Positions 32,802 to 43,458 of a stretch of DNA of 64,000 nt are shown here, piece after piece. The notes beneath the pieces are model-generated. The model was not told where the DNA came from. It was given only the letters and a program-made list of their open reading frames with translations, and searched no databases. The DNA comes from Amycolatopsis tucumanensis (GTDB lineage Bacteria; Actinomycetota; Actinomycetes; Mycobacteriales; Pseudonocardiaceae): NCBI RefSeq assembly GCF_021654135.1, contig NZ_JAKGSD010000019.1:47886-111885 (forward strand). The letters are read 5' to 3'. Numbering within the stretch: position 1 is the stretch's first letter; each line of letters begins with the position of its first letter. Made by a program: the position numbers and the translations under genes.

Positions 32802-34220
32802 GTGGCCGTACGCGAGCTGTTCCGGCGCAAACCCGTCGAGCAGATCGAGGCCGTGGAAGGCGGCGGGCTCCAGCGGACCCTGGGCCTGTGGCAGCTGACC
32901 GCGATCGGCGTCGGCGGGATCATCGGCGCGGGCATCTTCTCGCTCGCGGGCGCGGTGGCGAACGAAACCGCCGGGCCTGCCGTGCTGATTTCGTTCCTGG
33001 TGGCCGGGATCGCGAGCGCGGCGGCCGCGTTCTCCTACGCCGAGTTCGCCGGGCTGATCCCGCGCGCCGGATCGGCCTACACCTACGGTTACGCGGTCCT
33101 CGGCGAGCTCGTCGGCTGGCTGATCGGCTGGGACCTGCTGCTGGAGTACACCGCGATCGTCGCGGTGGTCGCGATCGGCATCTCCGGCTACTTCAACGAC
33201 CTGCTGGGTTTCCTGGACATCCACCTGCCACTGTGGATGTCCGGCGCGCCGGGCACCGAACCGGAGGGCGTCGCATCGGGTTCGTACAAGGTGAACCTGT
33301 TCGCGGCGCTGCTGTGCCTGCTGATCGCGTTCGTCCTGAACCAGGGCATGCGCTCGGCGGCGCGGTTCGAGACGCTGCTGGTGTACCTCAAGGTCGCGCT
33401 CGTGGTGCTGGTGATCGTGGTCGGCGCGTTCCACGTCAACACCGGCAACTGGTCCGACTTCTTCCCGTTCGGTGTCAGCGGCGCGTTCACCGGCGCGGCG
33501 ACGGTGTTCTTCGCCGTGTTCGGCTACGACGCGATGTCCACCGCGGCCGAGGAGTCGCGCGACTCGCAGAAGCACATGCCCAAGGCGATCCTGTACTCGC
33601 TCGGGATCTCGATGGTGCTGTACGTGCTGGCGTGCCTGGTGCTGACCGGGATGGTGCCCTTCACCGACATCGACTCCGAAGCCGCGTTCTCCAGCGCCTT
33701 CGAATCGGTCGGGCTGCGCTGGCTCGGCGGCGTGATCGCGGTCGGCGCGATCCTCGGCATCCTCACGGTGCTGTTCACGTTCCTGCTGGGCGCGACCCGG
33801 GTCGGGTTCGCGATGAGCCGCGACGGGTTGCTGCCCAAGTGGTTCTCCGGCACGCACCCGGTGAAGAAGGTGCCGAGCCGGATGACGTGGATCCTCGGCG
33901 TGGCGGCGGCGGTGATCGCCGGGCTGCTGCCGATCGGCGAGGCCGCGGAGCTGACGAACATCGGGATCCTGCTGGCGTTCGTGGTGGTGTGCGTGGCGGT
34001 CGTGGTGCTGCGGTACCGCCGCCCGGACCTGCCACGCACGTTCCGCTGCCCGGGAATGCCGGTGGTGCCTGCGATCGGGGTGGCGTTCTCGATCTGGCTG
34101 ATCACGTTCCTGCAGCCGGAGACGTGGCTGCGGTTCGCGGTCTGGTTCGCCATCGGCCTGGTGGTGTACTTCGCCTACAGCAGGCGGCACTCGAAGCTGG
34201 CGGATCACCACCAGAAGTAG
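32802..34220 (+). CDS. APC-family amino acid permease
   Basis: This 472-residue membrane transporter has about twelve hydrophobic segments. It has the early IGVGGIIGAGIF motif of the cationic-amino-acid/APC fold and the helix-6 segment FFAVFGYDAMSTAAEE. It probably imports an amino acid or polyamine using a proton gradient. GTG at 32802 with GGGAGG upstream. The 3' end overlaps the convergent glycine-rich gene by 16 bp. No neighbouring catabolic genes hint at the substrate. Confidence 0.93.
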   Translation: MAVRELFRRKPVEQIEAVEGGGLQRTLGLWQLTAIGVGGIIGAGIFSLAGAVANETAGPAVLISFLVAGIASAAAAFSYAEFAGLIPRAGSAYTYGYAVLGELVGWLIGWDLLLEYTAIVAVVAIGISGYFNDLLGFLDIHLPLWMSGAPGTEPEGVASGSYKVNLFAALLCLLIAFVLNQGMRSAARFETLLVYLKVALVVLVIVVGAFHVNTGNWSDFFPFGVSGAFTGAATVFFAVFGYDAMSTAAEESRDSQKHMPKAILYSLGISMVLYVLACLVLTGMVPFTDIDSEAAFSSAFESVGLRWLGGVIAVGAILGILTVLFTFLLGATRVGFAMSRDGLLPKWFSGTHPVKKVPSRMTWILGVAAAVIAGLLPIGEAAELTNIGILLAFVVVCVAVVVLRYRRPDLPRTFRCPGMPVVPAIGVAFSIWLITFLQPETWLRFAVWFAIGLVVYFAYSRRHSKLADHHQK

Positions 34221-34789
34221 GCGTACCCGGGCGCGCCGGGCATCCCGGCCGCGCCGCCGGCGCCGATCCCGCCCGGCGGCGCGCTCGGGATCACGCCCGC
34301 CTCGCCGGGCCGGTCGGCGGTGCCGTCACTGCCGGGCGCGGCGAGGCCGGGCGAGGTGCCGCAGTCGGCGGCGCCGCCCCGGCCCGGCGCCTCGGCGGTC
34401 CCGGCCGCACCGCCGTGCGCCACGACGAGCGCCGGGCTTCCGGCGACGCCCACGCTGGAGTCGCTGCCCGGCTCCCCGGCCGGCCCGCCCACACCGACGG
34501 TGACGGTGTACTCGGCGGCCGGGGTGACCGCGACGGAGCACCACGCCGCTCCCCCGCCGCCGCCGGGGTTCGCCTCGCCACCCCCGCCGCCTGCGCCCCA
34601 CACCGCGACGAACACCGAGGTGATCCCCTCGGGCGCGGTGAACGTGCCGCTGACGGTGAAGGCCTGCTCCCCGTGGGCGGGTTCGGCCCCGGCCGCCGGC
34701 GCGGCAGCCGTGATCAGGACAGCCGCCACGGCGGCGGCTTTTCCGAACGCCATGGACGAAAGGGTGCGCCGCCATGCGCGGCCGCGCAC
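34205..34789 (-). CDS. Secreted glycine-rich protein
   Basis: This protein of up to 194 residues has a signal peptide (Arg-rich start, hydrophobic core, AGA cleavage region near residue 35). A glycine-rich domain follows, with blocks such as VWGAGGGGGEANPGGGGG, and it ends in AYFWW. Such Gly-rich domains occur in surface or cell-wall proteins. GTG at 34789 gives a long n-region; ATG at 34753 would give a tighter signal peptide. Its 3' end overlaps the APC permease by 16 bp. Function unknown. Confidence 0.7.
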   Translation of the reverse strand: MRGRAWRRTLSSMAFGKAAAVAAVLITAAAPAAGAEPAHGEQAFTVSGTFTAPEGITSVFVAVWGAGGGGGEANPGGGGGAAWCSVAVTPAAEYTVTVGVGGPAGEPGSDSSVGVAGSPALVVAHGGAAGTAEAPGRGGAADCGTSPGLAAPGSDGTADRPGEAGVIPSAPPGGIGAGGAAGMPGAPGYAYFWW

Positions 34790-34794
34790 CTCTT

Positions 34795-35646
34795 TCAGCC
34801 GAAGGAGTGATCCGGCGCGGGTGCCGGCAGGGCGGCGGAGGCGAAGAGCGCGAGCTTGTCCGCGTCGTCGCTGCCCGCGTCGGCGTGGTACACGACCAGC
34901 ATCATCCCGTCGGTGCTGCTGGTGGTGACCACGAGCTTTTCCCGGTGCAGCACCAGCGGGCCGACCTGGGGGTGGTCGAACCGCACCACCGCGCCCTGCC
35001 GCGGCTGCACGTCGTGGCGGGCCCAGACGCGCCGGAACCGGGGGCTGGCGAGGGACAGCTCGCCGACGAGCTCGACGAAGCGGGGGTCGTCGATGTCGGT
35101 GCCCACCGACTGGCGGAAGCCCGCGATCAGCTCCTCGGTGGCGGTTTCCCAGTCGGGGAAGAGTGCCCGCTCGCCCGCGTCGAGGAACACGTCCCGCAGC
35201 CGGTTGCCGCCCGGCGCCAGACGTGGCGACAACGCTGTGGCCAGCGGGTTGGCGGCGAGGACATCGAAGTAGCGCCCTTCGACGAACGCGGGCAGCGGGA
35301 GTGTCCCGAGGAGCTTGGCGGTGCCGGCGGGCACCGTCTCCCTGGCCGGCCGACGCCTGCGACGGGGCTTGTCGGTGGCGAGCCCGACCAGGTAGGCGGT
35401 CATCTCCTCGTCGAGCTGGAGCGCACGGGCGATCGAATCGAGCACCTGGACCGACGGCCTGCGGTCGCGGCCCTGTTCGAGGCGCAGGTAGTAGTCGGCG
35501 CTGATGCCGGCGAGCATCGCGACCTCTTCGCGGCGCAGACCGGGAACCCGCCGCACGCCGTGGACGGGGATCCCGGCCTGTTCGGGGGTGACGAGTTCGC
35601 GGCGGGCGCGCAGGAAGTCGCCCAGCAGGTTCGGTTCGTCGGCCAC
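34795..35646 (-). CDS. XRE-family regulator with MmyB-like ligand domain
   Basis: This 283-residue protein has an N-terminal helix-turn-helix (LAGISADYYLRLEQGRDRRPS at about 43-63, typical of the Streptomyces-type regulators) and a C-terminal MmyB-like PAS-related ligand-binding domain (ANPLATALSP, then the PRFRRVWARHDVQ end). The GTG at 35646 is leaderless, 6 nt after TACGGT. A longer upstream frame lacks support. Target unknown; the adjacent secreted-protein and glycosyltransferase genes are candidates. Confidence 0.88.
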   Translation of the reverse strand: MADEPNLLGDFLRARRELVTPEQAGIPVHGVRRVPGLRREEVAMLAGISADYYLRLEQGRDRRPSVQVLDSIARALQLDEEMTAYLVGLATDKPRRRRRPARETVPAGTAKLLGTLPLPAFVEGRYFDVLAANPLATALSPRLAPGGNRLRDVFLDAGERALFPDWETATEELIAGFRQSVGTDIDDPRFVELVGELSLASPRFRRVWARHDVQPRQGAVVRFDHPQVGPLVLHREKLVVTTSSTDGMMLVVYHADAGSDDADKLALFASAALPAPAPDHSFG

Positions 35647-35652
35647 GTTTCC

Positions 35653-35658
35653 ACCGTA
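35653..35658 (-). promoter_or_regulatory. -10 hexamer, leaderless promoter of the XRE/MmyB gene
   Basis: On the minus strand TACGGT lies 6 nt before the GTG at 35646. Confidence 0.6.
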
Positions 35659-35699
35659 ATCCGCGGCGCGGCCGGCTCGCCTGGTCCTGACACCCCCAG

Positions 35700-36905
35700 T
35701 CAGGCGGCTTCCGACAGGAGCAGCTTCGCGGCCACCGCCGCGCCGTCGCCGCGGACCTGACCGGCCACCTCGGTCGCCCGGGCGCGCGTCGCGGGTGCCA
35801 GGGCGGCGGTGAGCGCGGCGGACAGAGAGTCGACGGTCGGGGACGGGCCCTCGTGGGTCGCGCCGATGCCCAGCTCCGTCACGCGCCCGGCCCAGTACGG
35901 CTGGTCCGCGATCCTCGGCACGATGACCTGCGGCGCACCCGCGCGGGCGGCGGTCGTGGTGGTGCCCGCGCCGCCGTGGTGCACGACGGCGGCCACCCTG
36001 CGGAACAGGGCCTGCTGGTTGACCTCGCCGACGACGAAGCAGTCGCCGGCGTCCGGGGTCAGCCCGGCCCAGCCGCGGGCGAGCAGGACGCGGCGGCCCT
36101 GCGCGCGGACCGCTTCGACGGCCACCCGCGCGGCCTCCCGGGCGACGTGCGGGGCCATGCTGCCGAACCCGACGTACACCGGTGGCGCACCGTCGTCCAG
36201 GAACGCCGCCAGGTCGTCCGGCAGCGGGCGTTCGTCGGGCAGGACCCACGCCCCGGTCTGCACGACGTCGAGTTCCGTGCGGCCCTCCGACGGGCACAAC
36301 ACCGGGTCCGCGGCCAGCCACGGCCGTCCGGTGAGGACGTGGTCGCGGACGTTGGCGACCGGCGGCAGGCCGATCGCCGCGCGGTGGCTGTTGAGCGCTT
36401 CGCCGTACAGGTCGTTCACCCGCTGGGCGTCCTGCTCCCACAGCACGCGGTTGTCGGTTTCGTCCCGCGGGGAGGGCGTGCCGGGCCGTCGTCCAGGCGG
36501 GAAGTGCCGTGACGGCAGCCCGAGGAGGTGGAAGCAGGCGAGCACGTAGTGGATGCCGAGTTTTTCGGCCACGTCCCGGGCGCCGACGGGCATCAGTCCG
36601 GTCGCCACGAGCGCGTCACAATCCTCGGCCGCGGCCGTCAGCGTTTCGAACCGCGCGGCGACCAGCTCGCGGGCGAGCCGGAACGCGTCCTCCACCGTCG
36701 GCGGCTTCGGCCTGGCGACGATGGAGTGGACCGCCGGGCCGAACGGCACCAGCGACACACCGGCCCGGTCGAGCAGCTCCACGAACTCCTCGTCGGGCGG
36801 CACGCAGAGCCGCGCCTCGGCGCCGAACTCCCGCAGCGCCACCGCAAGCGCCACCAGCGGTTCGACATCCCCACGCGATCCCCACGACGTCAGCAGCACA
36901 CGCAC
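35700..36905 (-). CDS. GT1-family (MGT) glycosyltransferase
   Basis: This 401-residue UDP- or TDP-sugar glycosyltransferase has a GT-B fold. The N-terminal start VRVLLTSWGSRGDVEPLVAL is typical of macrolide and glycopeptide glycosyltransferases. The C-terminal nucleotide-sugar motif VVHHGGAGTTTTAARAG carries the conserved HGGxGT. It likely modifies a natural product or lipid, or inactivates a drug. GTG at 36905 follows a G-rich ribosome site. Transcribed leftward toward the XRE gene, 54 bp away. No other biosynthetic genes are adjacent. Confidence 0.9.
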   Translation of the reverse strand: MRVLLTSWGSRGDVEPLVALAVALREFGAEARLCVPPDEEFVELLDRAGVSLVPFGPAVHSIVARPKPPTVEDAFRLARELVAARFETLTAAAEDCDALVATGLMPVGARDVAEKLGIHYVLACFHLLGLPSRHFPPGRRPGTPSPRDETDNRVLWEQDAQRVNDLYGEALNSHRAAIGLPPVANVRDHVLTGRPWLAADPVLCPSEGRTELDVVQTGAWVLPDERPLPDDLAAFLDDGAPPVYVGFGSMAPHVAREAARVAVEAVRAQGRRVLLARGWAGLTPDAGDCFVVGEVNQQALFRRVAAVVHHGGAGTTTTAARAGAPQVIVPRIADQPYWAGRVTELGIGATHEGPSPTVDSLSAALTAALAPATRARATEVAGQVRGDGAAVAAKLLLSEAA

Positions 36906-37304
36906 TTCGCGATCCCCCCCCGTTCCCCCGGCTCGTCCGGCCGGCGGTGGGCAATTCTGGAGCACCGACCGGGGCTTGCGGCAAGCCCCCTGGCCCGGGA
37001 TAAGTTGGAGGTAGAGGGAGCGAGTCAGCGGTGTCCCTCTCGATCGGATCCAGTCCCTCACACCTGACCAGTTCGATATCTCCAGCGATGGCATCACGGC
37101 AGCGTGGTTCGCCGCGTCGACGGCCTGCCCGGCGTGCGCCGCCGCATCGTCCGCTGCCAGTGTTGACCGCGTCCATCGCGGCTTGCGCCGCCACCGCCGC
37201 CTCTCTTGCGCCGAGTCGATGCTGGCCGCGCCCTGCAACGACCCTGGGCGCACGACGGCGGATGGAGCTGGGACGAAACCCCACACCGCTCCCCGCGAAC
37301 ACAA
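36906..37304. other. Intergenic region upstream of the glycosyltransferase
   Basis: About 400 bp with no supported gene. Short frames occur on both strands, none with a family resemblance. The promoter of the glycosyltransferase should be in the first 100 bp, but I see no clear -10/-35 pair. Confidence 0.4.
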
Positions 37305-37334
37305 ACGGCCCGCCGACGAATGTCGACGGGCCGT
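37305..37334 (-). terminator. Terminator of tRNA-Val(CAC)
   Basis: ACGGCCCG pairs with CGGGCCGT and CGAC with GTCG around a GAAT loop, with one mismatch. On the minus strand it is followed by TTTGTGTT. It lies 5 bp after the tRNA 3' end. Confidence 0.75.
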
Positions 37335-37339
37335 CCGGG

Positions 37340-37411
37340 TGGGCGATACTGGGATCGAACCAGTGACCTCTTCGGTGTGAACGAAGCGCTCTCCCCCTGA
37401 GCTAATCGCCC
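37340..37411 (-). tRNA. tRNA-Val (CAC)
   Basis: The minus-strand cloverleaf has acceptor stem GGGCGAT/ATCGCCC. The anticodon stem CTTCG/CGAAG encloses loop TTCACAC, giving anticodon CAC. The T arm contains GGTTCGATCCC. After the discriminator A the genome reads CCC, so CCA is not encoded and must be added. It complements the tRNA-Val(GAC) at 3.6 kb. Confidence 0.95.
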
Positions 37412-37454
37412 GGTGTGCCGAAATCCTAGCCCATCCCGCCCGGGCGCCGCGCAC

Positions 37455-38507
37455 CTACCCCAGTCGCCGGGTCACCCGCTCCTGCGCCGCCTTCGCTTCG
37501 GCCTTCAGGCGCGCCACGATCTCCACCGCGGGGCCCTCCGGCGCCACCGAGTACGTCTGCCCGCCCCACAGGTTCACGCCCTCCGGGTCGCCGGCGGCGT
37601 GCGCGGCCGCCCGCACCGGCTTGGTCAGGTGGTGCACCTGCGGGTACGCCGAGGGCGCGTACGGCGAGTGCTCGGTCAGGAACCGGTTCACCAGCCCGCG
37701 CGCCGGGCGGCCGCTGAAGGCCCGCGTGATGGCCGTGACCCGCCCGCCCTCGGCCAGCGCCTTGCGGTGCGCGAGCTGCGTCCCGGCCTCGTCGGCGCGC
37801 AGGAACGCGGTGCCCAGTTGCGCCGCGTCCGCGCCGGCGGCCAGCACTGCGGCGACGTCCGCGCCGTGCACGATCCCGCCCGCCGCGATCAGCGGCAGGT
37901 CCACGGCGGATCCGATCAACCGCAGCAACGCCAGCAGCCCGTACACCTCGCCCCCGGCCGGGTGCTCCGGATCGTCGACGAACAAGCCGCGGTGCGCGCC
38001 CGCCTCGAAGCCCTGCACGCACAGGGCGTCCGCGCCGGCCTCGACCGCTCGCACGGCCTCCTCCGGGGTGGTGACGGTCACGATCACCTGCGAACCGGCC
38101 TCGTGCAGCCGCGCCACGTCCGTTGTGGACGGCAGCCCGAACGTGAACGACACGAACGGAATCCGCTGCGCCGCCACGAGCTCGACCTTCGCCGGGTAGT
38201 CGTCGTCCTCCCAGCGCGGGTCGCCCGGCTCGGCCTCGTAGTGCCGGGCCTCCTCCTCGAGCCGCCGCACGTAGGGCGACAGATCCACATCGGACTCCCG
38301 CCCCGGCACGAACAGGTTGACCCCGAACGGCCTGCTCGTCAGCTCCCGCGTCTTCGCGATTCGCTCGCCGAGCGCCTCCGCGCTCAGGTACCCGGCGGCG
38401 AGGAAACCGGATCCCCCGGCCTCGGCAACGGCGGCGACGAGTTCGGGTGTCGTGGGCCCGCCTGCCATCGGCGCCACGAGAACGGGGACACGCAGCTCTT
38501 CGAACAT
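37455..38507 (-). CDS. Nitronate monooxygenase (2-nitropropane dioxygenase family)
   Basis: This 350-residue FMN TIM-barrel enzyme has LVAPMAGGPTTPELVAAVAEAG at the start and the FMN-phosphate region LIAAGGIVHGADVAAVLAAGADAAQLGTAF. The family oxidises propionate-3-nitronate and other nitroalkanes. ATG at 38507; TAGGGT lies 7 nt upstream, overlapping a possible GGGGAG ribosome site. It follows the TetR gene on the same strand with 10 bp between them and may be co-regulated. Confidence 0.92.
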   Translation of the reverse strand: MFEELRVPVLVAPMAGGPTTPELVAAVAEAGGSGFLAAGYLSAEALGERIAKTRELTSRPFGVNLFVPGRESDVDLSPYVRRLEEEARHYEAEPGDPRWEDDDYPAKVELVAAQRIPFVSFTFGLPSTTDVARLHEAGSQVIVTVTTPEEAVRAVEAGADALCVQGFEAGAHRGLFVDDPEHPAGGEVYGLLALLRLIGSAVDLPLIAAGGIVHGADVAAVLAAGADAAQLGTAFLRADEAGTQLAHRKALAEGGRVTAITRAFSGRPARGLVNRFLTEHSPYAPSAYPQVHHLTKPVRAAAHAAGDPEGVNLWGGQTYSVAPEGPAVEIVARLKAEAKAAQERVTRRLG

Positions 38508-38517
38508 GCTCCCCACC

Positions 38518-39264
38518 CTAGGGTTTCCGGCGCCGCGCGTACGCCTCGAGACCGTCCAGCAGGCGCTGCACGCCGAACTCCAGGTCCGGCAGGATCCCGG
38601 CGTCCTCCGCGTCCGGGTCGAACGTGCCCTCGGCGATCGTGGCGGCCAGCATCGGGAACCGCTCCGGATCCAGGTACTTCCGCAGCCCGGCGGCGAAGTC
38701 CGCGTCCGCCTCCTGCCCGGTGATGCCCGCCTCGCGCTGCGCCTCCGCCATGTCCAGCGAGATCCGCGCGAGCTCACGCACCGCGCCGTCCAGGAAGGTC
38801 ATCGCCCAGATCATCTCGGCGCCGGTCAGGCCCAGCCCGGAAATCGCCCGCATCCCGGCTTCCATCCAGGCCAGCTGCCGGGGCCCCGACGGCGGGCCGC
38901 TCAACCGGATCCGCAGCATCCACGGGTGCCGCAGGTGGAACTCCCACACCGCGCGCACCCACACCGCGACCTCGGCGCGCCAGTCCTCGCCCGCCGGCTT
39001 CGGCGGTTCCTCCTCCGCCGCGTAGTCGACCATCAGCTCGATCAGCTGGTCCTTGCCCGACACGTACCGGTACAGCGACATCGTCGTCTTGCCGACCGCC
39101 GCCGCGACCCGCTGCATGGACACCGCCTCGATGCCTTCGGCGTCGGCGAGTTCGATCGCCGCGCGGACGATCTTGTCCACGCTCAGCGCGGGCTTCGGCC
39201 CCCGGGTGGGCCGTTCGCCCCCGCCCCACAGGAGTTCGAGGGTTCGCGTGCGTTCCGCCGTCAT
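38518..39264 (-). CDS. TetR-family repressor of the divergent ABC exporter
   Basis: This 248-residue TetR protein has an N-terminal DNA-binding domain (AAIELADAEGIEAVSMQRVAAAVG, then KTTMSLYRYV) and a C-terminal TetR_C-type ligand domain. The start at 39264 is chosen because AAAGGA precedes that ATG; ATGs at 39291 and 39309 lack a site. It is divergent from an ABC exporter whose promoter region carries repeated TGTGTA/TACACA palindromes, so repression until a drug binds is the likely mode. Confidence 0.9.
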   Translation of the reverse strand: MTAERTRTLELLWGGGERPTRGPKPALSVDKIVRAAIELADAEGIEAVSMQRVAAAVGKTTMSLYRYVSGKDQLIELMVDYAAEEEPPKPAGEDWRAEVAVWVRAVWEFHLRHPWMLRIRLSGPPSGPRQLAWMEAGMRAISGLGLTGAEMIWAMTFLDGAVRELARISLDMAEAQREAGITGQEADADFAAGLRKYLDPERFPMLAATIAEGTFDPDAEDAGILPDLEFGVQRLLDGLEAYARRRKP

Positions 39265-39296
39265 CGCCGTCCTTTCGTCCTTGACGGCCATCCTAG

Positions 39297-39340
39297 AACT
39301 GTGTATCACTTACACAAAGCAGTCTACGCCATACACAGTT
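39297..39340. promoter_or_regulatory. Compound operator of the TetR/ABC exporter region
   Basis: AACTGTGTAT (39297-39306) pairs with ATACACAGTT (39331-39340), a perfect 10-bp inverted repeat with 24 bp between. Inside it TGTGTA-N5-TACACA (39300-39316) forms a second palindrome. Three related half-sites within 44 bp between the divergent genes suggest cooperative TetR dimer binding over the exporter promoter. Confidence 0.65.
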
Positions 39341-39355
39341 CCAGGGGAGAGAGTG

Positions 39356-40279
39356 ATGATCGAGGTCAGCGGCCTGCGCAAGGCCTTCGGGGGCAGAGAG
39401 GTGCTCGGTGGTGTCGACCTCACCGTCGAGCGCGGCAGCGTCGTGTCCCTGCTCGGGCCCAACGGCGCGGGCAAGAGCACCACCGTCCGCATCCTGACGA
39501 CCCTGCTCGCGCCGGACGCGGGTTCGGTGCGGGTCGGCGGGTTCGACGTGGTGCGGCAGGCGCGGGACGTGCGGCGGATCATCGGGGTGACCGGTCAGCA
39601 GACCGGGGTCGACCGCCTGCTGACCGGCTACGAGAACCTGGTGATGATGGGCCGCCTGTTCCGGCTCGGCGCCGCCGCGGCCCGCCGCCGGGCGAGCGAA
39701 CTGCTGGAGAAGTTCGACCTGGCCGAGGCCGCCGGACGGCCGGTGAAGACCTACTCCGGCGGCATGGAACGGCGCCTCGACCTGGCGATCAGCATGATCA
39801 CCGCGCCGCCGGTGCTGTTCCTCGACGAGCCCACCACCGGGCTGGACCCGCGCAGCCGCGCCGGTGTCTGGGAGACCGTGCGCGACCTGCTGGCCGGTGG
39901 CGTGACGGTCCTGCTCACCACCCAGTACCTGGAGGAGGCCGACGAGCTGGCCGACCGGGTCGCGGTGATCGACGGCGGGCGGGTCGTGGCCGAGGGCACC
40001 CCGGCGTCGCTCAAGCAGCGCGTCGGCAGCGAGCGCCTCGACCTGACCTTCGCCACCGCGGAGGCGTTCGAGGTGGCCCGGCTGGTGCTCGGCGAGGCGC
40101 ACGCCGGGGAGGGCCTGGTGCTGAACGTGCCCGTCGACGGCGCCCGTGACGTCCGCGAGGTCCTGGAGCGCCTCGACCAGGCCGGCGCGGAGGTGGCCGA
40201 CCTCGCGCTGACCCGCCCGTCGCTCGACGACGTCTTCCTGTCCCTGACCGGCTCGACGACGATCGGAGCGGCACGATGA
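39356..40279 (+). CDS. ABC-2 drug exporter ATP-binding protein (DrrA type)
   Basis: The 307-residue ATPase has Walker A GPNGAGKST (about residues 36-44), signature TYSGGMERRLDLA and Walker B VLFLDEPTTGLDPRSRAG. It has the C-terminal extension seen in daunorubicin-resistance DrrA. ATG at 39356 follows GGGGAG. Its stop overlaps the permease ATG. The pair probably exports an antibiotic or other hydrophobic drug under TetR control. Confidence 0.94.
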   Translation: MIEVSGLRKAFGGREVLGGVDLTVERGSVVSLLGPNGAGKSTTVRILTTLLAPDAGSVRVGGFDVVRQARDVRRIIGVTGQQTGVDRLLTGYENLVMMGRLFRLGAAAARRRASELLEKFDLAEAAGRPVKTYSGGMERRLDLAISMITAPPVLFLDEPTTGLDPRSRAGVWETVRDLLAGGVTVLLTTQYLEEADELADRVAVIDGGRVVAEGTPASLKQRVGSERLDLTFATAEAFEVARLVLGEAHAGEGLVLNVPVDGARDVREVLERLDQAGAEVADLALTRPSLDDVFLSLTGSTTIGAAR

Positions 40280-41046
40280 GCACCCTGTACTGGAACGCGA
40301 ACAACTCGGCCGTCCTCATCGGACGGTCGGTGCGGCACATCCTGCGCTCCCCCGACCAGGCGATGACGGCGATCTTCCTGCCCGTCGCGATCATGCTGAT
40401 GTTCCGCTACGTGTTCGGCGGCGCGATCAACACGGGCGGCACGGCCTACATCGACTACGTGCTCGCCGGGATCATCGCCATCAGCGTCACGTTCAACTCG
40501 ACCTCCACCACCGTCGGTGTCGCGGACGACCTCGAACGCGGTGTGGTGGAACGGTTCCGCTCGATGCCGATGTCGAGCGTCGCGGTGCTCACCGGGCACA
40601 TCGCCGGGGCGATCGTCCGGAACGCGCTGTCGCTCGCGATCATGATCGGCGTCGGCCTGCTCATCGGCTTCTCCCCCACCGCGGCTGTCGGCGGGTGGCT
40701 GGCCGCGCTCGGCATCCTGCTGGTGTTCACGGTGGCGATCTCGTGGATCGCGGCGATCCTCGGGCTGGTCGCCGGCGGCACGGAGAGCGCCGCCGGGCTG
40801 GGCATGATCCTGGTGTTCGTGCCGTACCTGAGCAGCGCGTTCGTGCCGCCGAGCACGATGCCGGACGGGCTGCGCGCGTTCGTGGAGATCCAGCCCGTCA
40901 CCCCGGTGGTCGACAGCGTGCGGGCGCTGCTGCTCGGCGGGCCGGTCGGGAACTCGGCTTGGCTCGCGCTGCTGTGGTGGGGCGGGATCACGCTGGTCGC
41001 GGTGCCGGTCGCGGGCGCGTTGTTCCGGCGGCGCTCCCGGCGCTAG
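40276..41046 (+). CDS. ABC-2 drug exporter permease (DrrB type)
   Basis: The 256-residue integral membrane protein has about six hydrophobic segments and the ABC-2 core (LERGVVERFRSMPMSSVAV, then ITPVVDSVRALLLG near the end). The ATG overlaps the ATPase stop (ATGA). With the ATPase it forms a complete two-component exporter. Substrate unknown. Confidence 0.93.
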   Translation: MSTLYWNANNSAVLIGRSVRHILRSPDQAMTAIFLPVAIMLMFRYVFGGAINTGGTAYIDYVLAGIIAISVTFNSTSTTVGVADDLERGVVERFRSMPMSSVAVLTGHIAGAIVRNALSLAIMIGVGLLIGFSPTAAVGGWLAALGILLVFTVAISWIAAILGLVAGGTESAAGLGMILVFVPYLSSAFVPPSTMPDGLRAFVEIQPVTPVVDSVRALLLGGPVGNSAWLALLWWGGITLVAVPVAGALFRRRSRR

Positions 41047-41049
41047 CTT
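41044..41049 (+). promoter_or_regulatory. -10 hexamer, leaderless promoter of the PNPOx-like gene
   Basis: TAGCTT lies 6 nt before the ATG at 41056 and overlaps the exporter permease stop codon. Confidence 0.55.
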
Positions 41050-41055
41050 GGCCCC

Positions 41056-41499
41056 ATGACGAACCTCGACGCCGTCCGCTCGCTCGCCGCCCAGGAAACC
41101 GGCCTGGCCACGGTGGCGGTCGCGCGGGCGGACGGCTCGGTGCACGCTTCGGTGGTCAACGCCGGGGTCCTCGACGACCCGGTGTCCGGCCGCCCGTCCG
41201 TCGCGTTCGTGGCGGTCGGCCACGCGAAGAAGCTGGACCTGCTGCGCGCGCGGGGCAACGCGACCGTGGTGTTCCGGCGCGGCTGGACGTGGGCGGCGGT
41301 GCAGGGACCGGTGCGGCTGATCGGCCCGGACCACCCGGACGAGGCCTTCGACCCGGCCGGCCTGCCCCGGCTGCTGCGCGACATCTTCACCGCGGCCGGC
41401 GGCACCCACGACGACTGGGACACCTACGACCGCGTGATGGCCGAGGAGCGGCGGTGCGCAGTGTTCGTCGAGGCGGCCCGGATCTCCGGCACCGCCTGA
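41056..41499 (+). CDS. PNPOx-fold flavin/F420-dependent oxidoreductase
   Basis: This 147-residue split-beta-barrel protein belongs to the pyridoxamine-phosphate-oxidase-like superfamily, to which many actinobacterial F420-dependent reductases belong. Features are LATVAVARADGSVHASVVNAG, the phosphate-binding FVAVGHAKKLDLLR and FRRGWTWAAVQG. Substrate unknown. Only 6 bp separate it from the convergent lepA stop. Confidence 0.85.
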   Translation: MTNLDAVRSLAAQETGLATVAVARADGSVHASVVNAGVLDDPVSGRPSVAFVAVGHAKKLDLLRARGNATVVFRRGWTWAAVQGPVRLIGPDHPDEAFDPAGLPRLLRDIFTAAGGTHDDWDTYDRVMAEERRCAVFVEAARISGTA

Positions 41500-41505
41500 C
41501 GGCCG

Positions 41506-43356
<1,851 letters not shown>

Positions 43357-43458
43357 TCGGATCCTCGGCTCGTCGTGGGGTACGACTCCATGTTCCCATG
43401 CCCGATTTCCGGGTCATCCCCGATGCCGGTGAGCGGTGGCGAGTGCTGACCTGGAGGT

